The notes under the pieces are model-generated. The model searched no databases, was not told the origin of the DNA, and was given only the letters and a program-made list of their open reading frames with translations. The translations under genes and the position numbers were made by a program. Positions 55,261-64,000 of a stretch of DNA of 64,000 bases are shown here, one piece after another; the stretch's first letter is position 1; each line of letters begins with the position of its first letter. Origin of the DNA: Phaeobacter gallaeciensis DSM 26640 (GTDB lineage: Bacteria > Pseudomonadota > Alphaproteobacteria > Rhodobacterales > Rhodobacteraceae); contig NC_023137.1 in the NCBI RefSeq assembly GCF_000511385.1, positions 3,417,001-3,481,000 on the forward strand. Reading direction: 5' to 3'.

Positions 55261-56636
55261 CGCGGCAGCGCCCAGAGTGTCATCGACCGTGTCAATCCAC
55301 GCAGCTCAGATGCAGGGTACTGGACAAAACCCGCCTTCTCCAGATTGGCCGGACCACCCTCGGCCCGCACCTGTTGACGCAGCGCTTCACTGATCACAAG
55401 CTGGGCTTCCAGTTCACGGGTCCGCTCCTCCAGCCGGGCAGCAATATTCACAGTATTGCCAATCACCGCATACTCCAGCCGGTTCGCACCGATGTTACCT
55501 ATCACGGTCTCACCGTAATGAACCCCGATACCGACGCGGATTTCAGTCTCACCATAGCGGCGGCGCTCTGCGTTCCAATCGGCCAGTGACGCCAGCATGG
55601 CGCGTGCGCAGGTTAAGGCGTTGGTTGCATCCTTCGGTCCCGCCAAAGGCGTGCCAAAGGTCGCCATCAGCCCATCGCCGAGGTATTTGTCCAGCGTTCC
55701 TTCGTGATGGAAAACCTCCCGCTCCATCCGTCCGTGAAAATCCCGCAAGAGATCAATCACCTTATAGGCGTCGCTGTCTGCGGCAAGCCGGGTAAATCCA
55801 ATGATATCGATGAACAGGATGGCCACATCCTGACGCCGGGTTTGTTTCAGCGGCTCGTCGTTTTGCGAGAGCTGCTGCACGACATTTGGCGAAAAATACC
55901 GCGAAAGATTGGCCCGCTCGCGCTCCAGCACCGCATTGTTCTGGATCAGATGATAGAACCGCCTTGAGGACACCGCCAGCGTGAGCGCCACCAGAAAGAA
56001 TACGATCCCCTCCTGAAGGCGCTGCTGCAACATAAAGCTATTTGGGTCGATGAACTCGGCCATTGCGTGATTATGGTTCACCGCTGCCAGCACAGCCTCG
56101 CTCAGCCCCGGCACCGGGTCGTAGATCCACCAGGCCATAAAGGCTGCCGACAACCAGATCACAACGGTCCAGGTCCCGATCGCAGCGACCGTGCGCCAAG
56201 AATAGGCGAGGGTTCCAGCTGCCAATATGATGAAAAAATAGAGGAAATTCCCATAGCGATATTGAATAGCCAACGGCAGATCTTCGCTACTGAACGGGTT
56301 AGGAAACAGCATACCTGCTGTCATGATCGTAAGGTCGGCCAGGATCAGCAGCATCTCAAGCCGTGACTGCCCGACCCGGCCAACGCGGCGGATCAGCCAG
56401 CCATTAAGACACAGCAGCGCAAGAATGGCGTGATAATAAAGCACATGCCATTCGGGGATCACATAAATCAGAAACAGCGCCGTAACCGCCATTGCGATCC
56501 AGCGGGCCCGCACTGCCAGTTCCAGACCATTGCGCTTGTGCTCGGTCAGCGCGTCAAGCGCATAAGGGCTCTCTTGCGTGAAAATCGCTTCATCGCTGTC
56601 CAATGCAGGAGCGGGGGCGGAGGCAGTTATGGCCAT
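55257..56636 (-). CDS. Membrane class III adenylate/guanylate cyclase
   Basis: At 459 residues, the N-terminal ~230 residues hold about six transmembrane segments. A helical linker and a class III cyclase domain (about 265-435) follow, with metal Asp residues in FIDIIGFTRL and YLGDGLMATFG and NTVNIAARLEE. It likely makes cAMP, but the base-specificity residues were not verified. A second, unrelated-N-terminus cyclase lies 4 kb away. The tail overlaps the alkB stop by 4 bp on the opposite strand. Confidence 0.92.
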   Translation of the reverse strand: MAITASAPAPALDSDEAIFTQESPYALDALTEHKRNGLELAVRARWIAMAVTALFLIYVIPEWHVLYYHAILALLCLNGWLIRRVGRVGQSRLEMLLILADLTIMTAGMLFPNPFSSEDLPLAIQYRYGNFLYFFIILAAGTLAYSWRTVAAIGTWTVVIWLSAAFMAWWIYDPVPGLSEAVLAAVNHNHAMAEFIDPNSFMLQQRLQEGIVFFLVALTLAVSSRRFYHLIQNNAVLERERANLSRYFSPNVVQQLSQNDEPLKQTRRQDVAILFIDIIGFTRLAADSDAYKVIDLLRDFHGRMEREVFHHEGTLDKYLGDGLMATFGTPLAGPKDATNALTCARAMLASLADWNAERRRYGETEIRVGIGVHYGETVIGNIGANRLEYAVIGNTVNIAARLEERTRELEAQLVISEALRQQVRAEGGPANLEKAGFVQYPASELRGLTRSMTLWALPR

Positions 56637-56730
56637 GACGTTTGTCCATCTATTGGCGCTGGTCTTGCACCAAATTAGCGACAGCTGTCATCAGATGCAC
56701 CCCATGAAGCGCTATCCCAAAACGAAAAGA

Positions 56731-56749
56731 CCCCGCCGGGTTGGCGGGG
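56731..56749 (-). terminator. Terminator of ccrM
   Basis: CCCCGCC (56731-56737) pairs with GGCGGGG (56743-56749) about 65 bp past the ccrM stop on the minus strand. The complement continues TCTTTTCGTTTTGGG, T-rich. Confidence 0.7.
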
Positions 56750-56815
56750 CAAGGTAGGCGCCGCCGACAATGCGACAGCGCCTGTGGTTTCACACAGGTT
56801 GTGAAAAAGGTGGGA

Positions 56816-57955
<1,140 letters not shown>

Positions 57956-57977
57956 TCATTTTGGTTGTCCACAGGAT

Positions 57978-57993
57978 GAGTCATCGTGGATTC
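57978..57993. promoter_or_regulatory. Two GANTC sites in the ccrM upstream region
   Basis: GAGTC at 57978-57982 and GATTC at 57989-57993 lie 59-74 bp upstream of the ccrM ATG. They sit just downstream, in the ccrM direction, of a TTGACC hexamer (complement of 57996-58001) that could be a -35 element. In Caulobacter, GANTC methylation near the ccrM promoter regulates ccrM; the same is possible here. Confidence 0.5.
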
Positions 57994-58029
57994 GAGGTCA
58001 ATTTCTTTTTTAGAACAACGCGATGTGGT

Positions 58030-58647
58030 TCACTCTTGATACAATATCTTGTGTACCGGCTTGAAGGAGCACCGATGATGTGGGGTTACCCCTAGGCTGA
58101 CCAGCGCCTCGCGATGCTGTTTGGAAGGGTAGCCTGCGTTTTTCTCCCAGCCATAGCCGGGAAACTGTTGCGCCAAATCCACCATGATCCGGTCACGTGC
58201 CTGTTTCGCCACTATCGAAGCCGCCGCGATGGAGACTGATTTGGCATCCCCCTTGATGACAAACTCCGATGCTTGCAGCAGCCCCTTGGGGATCAGATTG
58301 CCGTCGATCAGCAAATAGTCCGGTGCCGGGTCCAGTGCTGCAACCGCACGTTCCATCGCCAGATGCGACGCACGTAAAATGTTCAAAGAATCAATCTCTT
58401 CGACAGAGGCATGGGCAATCGACACCTCAGCCTGTGCAAGGATAGACGCCTCCACCGCCTCGCGCCGTTTGGCGCTCAGCTTCTTGGAGTCGTTCAGCCC
58501 CTCTGGGATGCTATCAGGGTCCAGGATCACCGCCGCAGCCGTCACCGGCCCTGCCAGCGGGCCACGCCCTACCTCATCCACGCCTGCTATGCGCATCTGG
58601 CCACGCGCACGCGCCGCCGCTTCCAAACTATAATCGGGATACTCCAT
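58030..58647 (-). CDS. rnhB: Ribonuclease HII
   Basis: The 205-residue enzyme removes ribonucleotides from DNA. The acidic catalytic set is visible: D24-E25 in AGVDEVGRGPLAGPV, D in LLIDGN, and the C-terminal GDAKSVSIAAASIVAKQARDRIM. It ends in CSFKPVHKILYQE. It is on the same strand as ccrM, 110 bp upstream of it. Confidence 0.95.
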   Translation of the reverse strand: MEYPDYSLEAAARARGQMRIAGVDEVGRGPLAGPVTAAAVILDPDSIPEGLNDSKKLSAKRREAVEASILAQAEVSIAHASVEEIDSLNILRASHLAMERAVAALDPAPDYLLIDGNLIPKGLLQASEFVIKGDAKSVSIAAASIVAKQARDRIMVDLAQQFPGYGWEKNAGYPSKQHREALVSLGVTPHHRCSFKPVHKILYQE

Positions 58648-58709
58648 CCCTTGGTCTGACCGGGTTTTGCGCTGAGTTTCAAGCCCAGCGATCAGATGAG
58701 CACAAAAAG

Positions 58710-58727
58710 AGGGGGCCGAAGCCCCCT
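58710..58727. terminator. Terminator between the basic secreted protein gene and rnhB
   Basis: AGGGGGC-CGAA-GCCCCCT is a perfect 7-bp stem with a tetraloop, 27 bp past the stop of the minus-strand 58754 gene. The complement continues CTTTTTGTG. Confidence 0.75.
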
Positions 58728-58753
58728 AAGTCTGCTCGAACCTGGTTTCCGTC

Positions 58754-59227
58754 TTAGCGACGAGTGATGCGATATCCGCGGTTCTTCAGGCAATCCGGGC
58801 GATAACCGACCCGGTTCCGTTTGCCGTTCCAAAAGGTCACTTGGCAGGCGCGGGGCAGTTTGTGTTCAAACCCATACTGTTTGCGCAGGCATCCCCGGCC
58901 CATCAGGGTGCGGCTCTGGCTGTAGCGTGGGAAGTAGCGTACGCATTGCGCTGGCAGGTCATAGCGCGCCACCCGCGGCGGCAGTGGTTTGGGACGATGC
59001 GGGCGATGTGGCCGGGTTACTTGCTGACGATCATCATCCCGGTTGTTCTTCACGATGGCGCCGATAATGCCAAGAACCGCCAGACCCGCCAGGACCTTAG
59101 CAACATCTTCATCCGCCCGTGCAGGGGCCGTTGAAAACCCCGTCACGGCTATGGCAGCGGCAACGATCAGTGTAATGAACTTGCGATGCGGTTTGATATC
59201 AACGTTGGAGCGGGTGCTGCGAAACAT
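58754..59227 (-). CDS. Small basic secreted or membrane-anchored protein, unknown
   Basis: At 157 residues, a hydrophobic N-terminal segment (residues 16-36, ending near ARADE) suggests export. A second short hydrophobic stretch (VLAGLAVLGIIGAIV) is followed by a Pro/His/Arg/Lys-rich linker (RPHRPHRPKPLPP). The C-terminal half is Arg- and Cys-rich with CVRYFPRYS, GCLRKQY, CQVTFWNG and DCLKNRGY, four Cys that could form two disulfides. No family recognised. It stands alone with its own terminator. Confidence 0.75.
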   Translation of the reverse strand: MFRSTRSNVDIKPHRKFITLIVAAAIAVTGFSTAPARADEDVAKVLAGLAVLGIIGAIVKNNRDDDRQQVTRPHRPHRPKPLPPRVARYDLPAQCVRYFPRYSQSRTLMGRGCLRKQYGFEHKLPRACQVTFWNGKRNRVGYRPDCLKNRGYRITRR

Positions 59228-59393
59228 GGGATGTCCTTCCTGAGGTCTGAAAACATGAGGTCAGATGACCGATGCAGTCAGCCTGGGGTCAGCCCTCTCG
59301 GACAGGCAATAACGCGGCCCTGTTATCGAATATCACTGCGCGCAATCACCTGTGGTTATTGAATATCCTGCAATAAATGCGCAGGGTGAGGGC

Positions 59394-59699
59394 ATGAAAC
59401 AAATCCTTATCTCCACTGCCCTGATTGCCGGTCTCGCGGTAGGCATACTCAGCGATACACCTGCGGCCACAGCCGCCGAATGCTACGCCGACTACAAGGC
59501 AAAACAGGACGCCCCCCTGCGGTTGCACTACGGTGTCATCCAGATCGGCGGTGCCTGTAGCAAACCGGCGGCCGAGGCTGAAATCTCCGGAAGGTTATCG
59601 GCGGCAGGCTGGACCTTGCTGAATGTTCTGTCCATTTTTGGTCCCGACGGGCTGGAACAAAGGAAAGCAGATGCCGGACCCTATTTTCTCCGTTTCTGA
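59394..59699 (+). CDS. Small secreted protein, unknown
   Basis: The 101-residue protein has a clear signal peptide (MKQILISTALIAGLAVGIL; cleavage near ATAAE). The mature part of about 70 residues has two Cys (ECYADYK and GGACSKP), likely a disulfide, and contains LHYGVIQIGG. ATG 59394 gives a standard signal peptide. It overlaps the start of the next gene by 29 bp in another frame, so the two are co-translated. No family recognised; periplasmic by inference. Confidence 0.78.
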   Translation: MKQILISTALIAGLAVGILSDTPAATAAECYADYKAKQDAPLRLHYGVIQIGGACSKPAAEAEISGRLSAAGWTLLNVLSIFGPDGLEQRKADAGPYFLRF

Positions 59700-60372
59700 G
59701 GTACGCGCAGCAGGCAGCCGCGTCATCGCATTGGGGATTGCTGCCATTGTCGCCCTCCTGGTCATTGCCGGCACCGTTCTTCTGCTGACGCTGCCGGATG
59801 CCAATGCCTTCAACGCACGCGTCGAACAGGTCTTTGTCGAAAATGACCTCACCACTCAGGCCGAAATCAAACTGCTGGAAATCCTCGCCCAATCCGGCAC
59901 CGCCTTTGCCGATACGCTGACCAGCTATCGCATGGTGATTTTTGTCCTGCTGGTTTTTGCCACCATGATGATGGTCGCCGCTCTGGTGGTGCTGGCCATG
60001 CTGGTCATGCTGAACCGGCGCATGGTGCAGATCGAACGCGCAGGCATTCAGGTGACCGAGCTGCTGATCAGCCGCGAGGAAAACACCGTCTATCTCAACA
60101 CCATGGGCTTCAAACTGACAGCCGCCGCTATGGAAACCCTCGCGGTTCTGGCAGAAGCACGTCTGGATGACGATGTGCTTTCCGGTGCTGAGATTGAGGC
60201 GATGATCTCTGGCCGCCCGTCCATCGATTGCGAAGAGGCCGCAGGCGCCACTCGGATCAAACGCCTGCGCGATACATTGGGCAATCAGATGGTGAGTGAA
60301 CTTCTGGTCAAAAATATCGCCAAACGTGGCTATGTTCTGTCGATCAGCAAGGATGTGATCCGCATGGTCTGA
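59671..60372 (+). CDS. Membrane-anchored winged-helix (OmpR-type-like) protein
   Basis: At 233 residues, two transmembrane segments (about 17-42 and 87-113) flank a ~45-residue segment inferred to be periplasmic. The C-terminal ~100 residues resemble an OmpR-type winged helix: LLISREENTVYLNTMGFKLTAAAMETL, then AGATRIKRLRDTLG and VKNIAKRGYVLSI. This would be a ToxR-like regulator with the DNA-binding domain after the membrane anchor. GGAAAG precedes ATG 59671. Domain assignment is from pattern and is not confirmed. Confidence 0.75.
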   Translation: MPDPIFSVSEVRAAGSRVIALGIAAIVALLVIAGTVLLLTLPDANAFNARVEQVFVENDLTTQAEIKLLEILAQSGTAFADTLTSYRMVIFVLLVFATMMMVAALVVLAMLVMLNRRMVQIERAGIQVTELLISREENTVYLNTMGFKLTAAAMETLAVLAEARLDDDVLSGAEIEAMISGRPSIDCEEAAGATRIKRLRDTLGNQMVSELLVKNIAKRGYVLSISKDVIRMV

Positions 60373-60511
60373 TCGACTGCACATGGCACCCGTGCAGTCG
60401 GTGACCAATTGGCAACCAATGTGGAAACAGCCGTGAGGTCATGCCGATCAATTTCCCCGTGCCGCTCTGGCATTTCTATGACCAGTCACCACATAATAGA
60501 CGGCAGGTCGC

Positions 60512-62128
60512 ATGGCCCCCATGCTGGCCAATCAGCAGGGAACGACGCTTATGAATATGCGCGCAAATACCGCTCGACAGCCCTATGGCATCCTGATCGA
60601 AGAGCTGCGCGGGCCGGTTACTGCACGCCTCGGTGGAAAAATCATCGCACAAAGCACCCGCGCCAAGGTGATGTATGAAACCCGCCAGCCTGCCGCGATC
60701 TATTTTCCCCGCGATGATATCCACTCCTGCCTGTCTGCGGCCAACGGTCACCAGACCTTCTGCCCTTTCAAGGGAACAGCCGGGTATCAAGATCTTCAAC
60801 TTGGACAGGATTGCATCAGTAACGCCGCTTGGTCCTACGACGATGCCCTGCCCGAGGCGTCCGGAATTGCAGGTCATGTCAGCTTCATGCCGGACGCCAA
60901 CGTCGAGATTGACCTTGGCAAAAATCAACTGGACGTACCTGAATATGGGAGCATCTCCGGACCGCTGATCGACTGGCTGCTGCGTGAGGCGGCCTATCTG
61001 CCCACACCGGAGGAGTTTACACAGCGCCTTTCCGAAAAACTGGTGGAGCAAGGCGTTCATCTATCCCGCCTTTCCGTGATGGCCTGGTCTTTGCATCCAA
61101 TGATCGCGGGCAAGAACTTCATCTGGAGCCGCGCATCAGGCAAGGTGACCACCTATGCGCCAAGCTATGAGATCCACGACCACCCGGCCTTCCAGAACAG
61201 CCCCCTGCGCCACGTTTCCAATGGGCTGGGCGGTATTCGTCAACGTCTGGATCTGGAACAGCCCAGCGACGCGTTTCCCATCCTGACCGATCTGCGGGAG
61301 GAGGGCGCGACGGATTATGTGGCTATGCCGCTGCCGTTTTCTGATGGGCGCATCAATGTGCTGACGGTCGCCAGCGATCATCCCAAAGGATTCACGACTG
61401 AGAACTTGGGACTGATATTTGAATGCTCCGCAGTGATCGCGCGTTATTACGAAGTGTTCATGCAACGGGAAAATGCCCAGTCCTTGCTGGAGACCTATGT
61501 CGGCAAGCGCACCGGCGCGCGGGTTCTGGGCGGGGAAATCCGGCGCGGCGATGGCGACGATATTGATGCGGCCATCATGTTCTGCGATCTGCGCGGTTCG
61601 ACCCGTCTGGAAGAAGAGCTGGGCCGCACCGCCTATATCGAACTGCTCAACAATTTCTTTGAGACCGCATCCACCATCGTGCATGAACACGGCGGTGAAG
61701 TGCTGAAATTTATCGGTGACGCGGTTCTGGCGGTCTTCCCGGCGGGCGACACCCCGGCAGAGGCGCGGGCGCAGGCCTTGCAATCCGCACGCGCCATTGT
61801 CGCCGCGCTGGACGCCATGGGCGACGATCCCGGCCAGAGACGCAGTGAATGCTCCATCGGTCTGGCCTATGGCGGCGTCACCTATGGCAACGTCGGATCG
61901 CGTGAGCGGCTGGACTTCACCGTCATCGGACAGGCCGCAAATATCGCGGCTCGGCTCGGCGACTATGGCAAATCCTGTGGCCATACCATTGTGGTCAGCC
62001 GAGACTTGCTGGAGACACCGGAACAGGCCACGCCGCTGGGATCAGTGTCACTGCACAACGTCTCACGCCCGGTAGAGGCCTTCGCCGTGTCCATGGCCAT
62101 CGATCCAGGCCAGCGTGCTAGCGGCTAA
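60512..62128 (+). CDS. DUF427-class III adenylate/guanylate cyclase fusion
   Basis: At 538 residues, the N-terminal ~110 residues form a DUF427 domain (VTARLGGKIIAQSTRA, YFPRDDI, TFCPFKGTAGY, NAAWSYDD). A middle region (about 150-330) is typical of alphaproteobacterial soluble cyclases (FPILTDLREEGATDYVAMPLPFSDG). The C-terminal cyclase domain (about 350-520) has metal Asp residues in MFCDLRGSTRL and KFIGDAVLAVFPA, and VIGQAANIAARLGD. It is a cytosolic class III cyclase with an unusual N-terminal domain. Starts at 60512 and 60551 are both possible. It overlaps the convergent gene by 11 bp. Confidence 0.88.
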   Translation: MAPMLANQQGTTLMNMRANTARQPYGILIEELRGPVTARLGGKIIAQSTRAKVMYETRQPAAIYFPRDDIHSCLSAANGHQTFCPFKGTAGYQDLQLGQDCISNAAWSYDDALPEASGIAGHVSFMPDANVEIDLGKNQLDVPEYGSISGPLIDWLLREAAYLPTPEEFTQRLSEKLVEQGVHLSRLSVMAWSLHPMIAGKNFIWSRASGKVTTYAPSYEIHDHPAFQNSPLRHVSNGLGGIRQRLDLEQPSDAFPILTDLREEGATDYVAMPLPFSDGRINVLTVASDHPKGFTTENLGLIFECSAVIARYYEVFMQRENAQSLLETYVGKRTGARVLGGEIRRGDGDDIDAAIMFCDLRGSTRLEEELGRTAYIELLNNFFETASTIVHEHGGEVLKFIGDAVLAVFPAGDTPAEARAQALQSARAIVAALDAMGDDPGQRRSECSIGLAYGGVTYGNVGSRERLDFTVIGQAANIAARLGDYGKSCGHTIVVSRDLLETPEQATPLGSVSLHNVSRPVEAFAVSMAIDPGQRASG

Positions 62129-63152
62129 CCAGCGCCCGCTGCGCGGGATCCCCCATGGCCACCACCACCGGGTCCTGCGCCTGTCGCGTCTTGAACGCCG
62201 CCTTCCCGTCCAGCCCCTGCCAGTTGATTTGTGCCAGTGACTGCGCCACGGCTCCGCCAAGTGTGGTACCCGGCCCGGCGATGATGAACAGATCCGGCGC
62301 AAACTCCTGCGCCGCCACCTGCACGGCGCGGGTGAAATCATAGGGTTCGACCACCTGCGTGTTCAGCGTATAACGCCAAAGGCTTTCTACAGTATCCGCG
62401 CCCGGCCACCAGATCTGCCCGCGTCCGTCAATCAGCGGCTTCTGGGCGGGACCAAATAGCGATTGTGACAGCCGTGCCCGACCGGCGGCAGCTACCGGAG
62501 CCTGCAGCTCCGTGTGAAATGCCGCATGATTGGCCAGTCGCATGGGAAAACGATCCTGGACCTGGGGCACGGCCCGTTCGAACGCGTCGAGCCCCTTGGC
62601 ATTCCCGGCCAGAACCAGCATACCACCCAGATCGATTGACAGGGACAGCTGGTGACCGGGTCGCATGGCGATGTCACCGACCAGCTGCAACAGCTCCACC
62701 TTGCGACGACGATCCAACTGCCAATCTTCACTCTGACAGGGATAGACCAACTGCCCGCCAATCAGGTGCTGCTGCATCAGTTGGCCCATGGTATTCACCA
62801 CGTCAAACCCTGCCTGAGGGCTGAGCACACCCGCCGCCGCCAGCGCGATATACCAACCCATGGAATTGCCGGTGACCGCGACGACATCGATGTCCTCAGC
62901 CAGCGACTGCGCATCTGCGATAGCACTGGCATAAATCAGCGGCGAGGCCACGTCACCGCGCGTGTATTTCGACACTGAATAGCGATCGGCAGCATCCAGA
63001 GCCGAGACGCTCTCCTGTCCGTTCGCTGCCCGCATAGCGTCAAATGCGCTAAGTAGAGCCTGTTTCTCACTGTGATAGCGGGACAGGTAGCCCAGCTCCG
63101 CCTTGTTATAGGTGCCTCGTCCGGGGCAGATCAAAACGGCGGTCCGGGTCAT
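62118..63152 (-). CDS. Malonyl-CoA:ACP transacylase-like acyltransferase
   Basis: The 344-residue alpha/beta acyltransferase of the FabD fold has its nucleophile Ser in GNSMGWYIALAAAG (GxSxG) and catalytic His in NHAAFHTELQ. The oxyanion-loop motif is CPGRGTYN rather than the usual FPGQGSQ, and the FabD Arg for malonate carboxylate is not evident. A substrate other than malonyl is therefore possible. The ATG overlaps the upstream E1-type gene's stop by 4 bp, indicating an operon. Confidence 0.83.
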   Translation of the reverse strand: MTRTAVLICPGRGTYNKAELGYLSRYHSEKQALLSAFDAMRAANGQESVSALDAADRYSVSKYTRGDVASPLIYASAIADAQSLAEDIDVVAVTGNSMGWYIALAAAGVLSPQAGFDVVNTMGQLMQQHLIGGQLVYPCQSEDWQLDRRRKVELLQLVGDIAMRPGHQLSLSIDLGGMLVLAGNAKGLDAFERAVPQVQDRFPMRLANHAAFHTELQAPVAAAGRARLSQSLFGPAQKPLIDGRGQIWWPGADTVESLWRYTLNTQVVEPYDFTRAVQVAAQEFAPDLFIIAGPGTTLGGAVAQSLAQINWQGLDGKAAFKTRQAQDPVVVAMGDPAQRALVSR

Positions 63153-64000
63153 GTTGCGGCTCCCGTCAAGCGAAGGGCGGCAGCCACAATACTCTCCTTC
63201 GAGGGCAAGGTCGCCGCATAGGCCGGTCCCGTCGGGATGAAACAATCTTCTGCCACAACACGGGCCATTGGGGCGCCTTCAGCCTCGTAGAACAGCGCCA
63301 TCAACGCCTCTGACTGGCTGCCAGTGGTGCGGCATTCATCCACAATCAGGATCTTATCGCAGTCGGCGGCTGCAGCCAGCAGCGCCTCCTTTGGCAGAGG
63401 CGCAAGCCAGCGCAGATCAACGACACGGGCAGCGATCCCCTTGGCTACGAGATCCGCCTGTGCCTGCGTCGCCAGATAGCGGCCGTTGCCGTAGGTGACG
63501 ATTGCCAGATCGGTTCCATCCCCATGTACACCGACCTCTCCCAATGCGATCCGCTGATCCGGCGCCGGGTAGTGACGCATCCATCCGCCATCCTTGGCCT
63601 CATGCAGATCCCGCATCGGATAAAGCGCGATAGGCTCGATGAAGACCACGACCCGTTGCTCCTCCCGGGCAAGCCGCACAGCCTCGCGCAGCATCATCGC
63701 AGCTTCTGCCCCATCCGAGGGGCAGGCAATCACAATGCCCGGAATATCACGCAGCACAGCTAACGAGTTGTCATTGTGGAAATGGCCGCCGAACCCCTTC
63801 TGATACCCAAGCCCTGCAATACGCAGCACCATTGGATTGCTGAACTGGCCATTGGAGAAAAACGGCAATGTCGCCGCCTCGCCGCGGATTTGATCTTCTG
63901 CATTGTGCAGATACGCCAAGAACTGGATCTCTGGGATCGGCACGAATCCGTTGTGCCCCATGCCAATAGCGAGACCAAGGATCGACTGCTCATCCAGCAG
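63149..64000 (-). CDS. C-terminal part of a TPP-dependent 2-oxoacid dehydrogenase E1 (beta-type) protein, cut by window edge
   Basis: The 284 visible residues run without stop to the edge. They match the E1-beta/transketolase C-terminal region: MGHNGFVPIPEIQFLAYLHNAEDQIRGEAA, GFGGHFHNDNSLAVLRDIPGIVIACPSDGAEA, VVFIEPIALYPMRD and the C-terminal KILIVDECRTTGSQSEALM. It may be a full E1 alpha-beta fusion, since the start is outside the window. The pair with an acyltransferase is unusual. A 4-bp overlap links it to that gene. Confidence 0.85.
   Translation of the reverse strand: MLDEQSILGLAIGMGHNGFVPIPEIQFLAYLHNAEDQIRGEAATLPFFSNGQFSNPMVLRIAGLGYQKGFGGHFHNDNSLAVLRDIPGIVIACPSDGAEAAMMLREAVRLAREEQRVVVFIEPIALYPMRDLHEAKDGGWMRHYPAPDQRIALGEVGVHGDGTDLAIVTYGNGRYLATQAQADLVAKGIAARVVDLRWLAPLPKEALLAAAADCDKILIVDECRTTGSQSEALMALFYEAEGAPMARVVAEDCFIPTGPAYAATLPSKESIVAAALRLTGAAT

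Overview
The window is a gene-dense, GC-rich chromosomal segment from an alphaproteobacterium, most likely a member of the Roseobacter group (Rhodobacteraceae, close to Phaeobacter, Leisingera, Ruegeria or Tritonibacter). The indications are a CcrM-type GANTC methyltransferase next to rnhB, the leuS-lptE-holA and waaA-lpxK gene orders, a Rhodobacter-type porin, two FAD/GcvT dimethylglycine-dehydrogenase-like enzymes with a GlxA-type regulator, and DUF2125 and DUF3576 proteins. I saw no rRNA, tRNA, CRISPR array, integrase, transposase or phage gene. It reads as core chromosome with a few accessory patches.

Layout. 0-8 kb: the tail of an unknown gene, a 1-Cys peroxiredoxin, an aldehyde dehydrogenase, glyoxalase-like proteins, a lone GT11 glycosyltransferase, an RluA-type pseudouridine synthase, an NTF2-like protein, an SGNH hydrolase and RarD. 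8-15.7 kb: a minus-strand methylated-amine block. A GTG-started XRE-cupin regulator, a LysE exporter, a GFA protein, an FAD/GcvT oxidoreductase and a GlxA-type activator are tightly packed or overlapping, and a second FAD/GcvT oxidoreductase follows. 15.8-26.7 kb: free-methionine-sulfoxide reductase, thiolase, a STAS/HATPase pair, gamma-glutamyltransferase, HspQ, a CnoX-like thioredoxin, a LON-domain protein, a Trm112-like protein, UbiH, an amidase and an aminotransferase.

26.8-37.5 kb: FtsK, LolA, a lipoprotein with a lytic-transglycosylase-like fold, ExoIII, an orphan OmpR-type regulator, RibA, an L,D-transpeptidase, YggS, a porin and a DUF3576 lipoprotein. 37.6-45.5 kb: the leuS-lptE-holA operon, a GST, a BaiN-type flavoprotein, a small HNH protein and an enoyl-CoA hydratase/SDR pair. 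45.6-54 kb: a DUF2125 secreted protein, then the overlapping operon pmbA-cysQ-waaA-lpxK, then divergent dsbA-like/DUF721 and mutY. 54-64 kb: AlkB, a membrane class III cyclase, CcrM, RNase HII, a small basic secreted protein, and a run of less familiar genes: a small secreted protein, a membrane-anchored winged-helix protein, a DUF427-cyclase fusion, an acyltransferase and the C-terminal part of a TPP-dependent E1-type dehydrogenase cut by the window edge.

Many genes serve the envelope: LolA, LptE, WaaA, LpxK, the porin, the L,D-transpeptidase and the DsbA-like protein. The most unusual material is the right-hand end (59.4-64 kb). The paired GANTC sites upstream of ccrM and the repeats and hairpins around the methylated-amine block also merit a second look.
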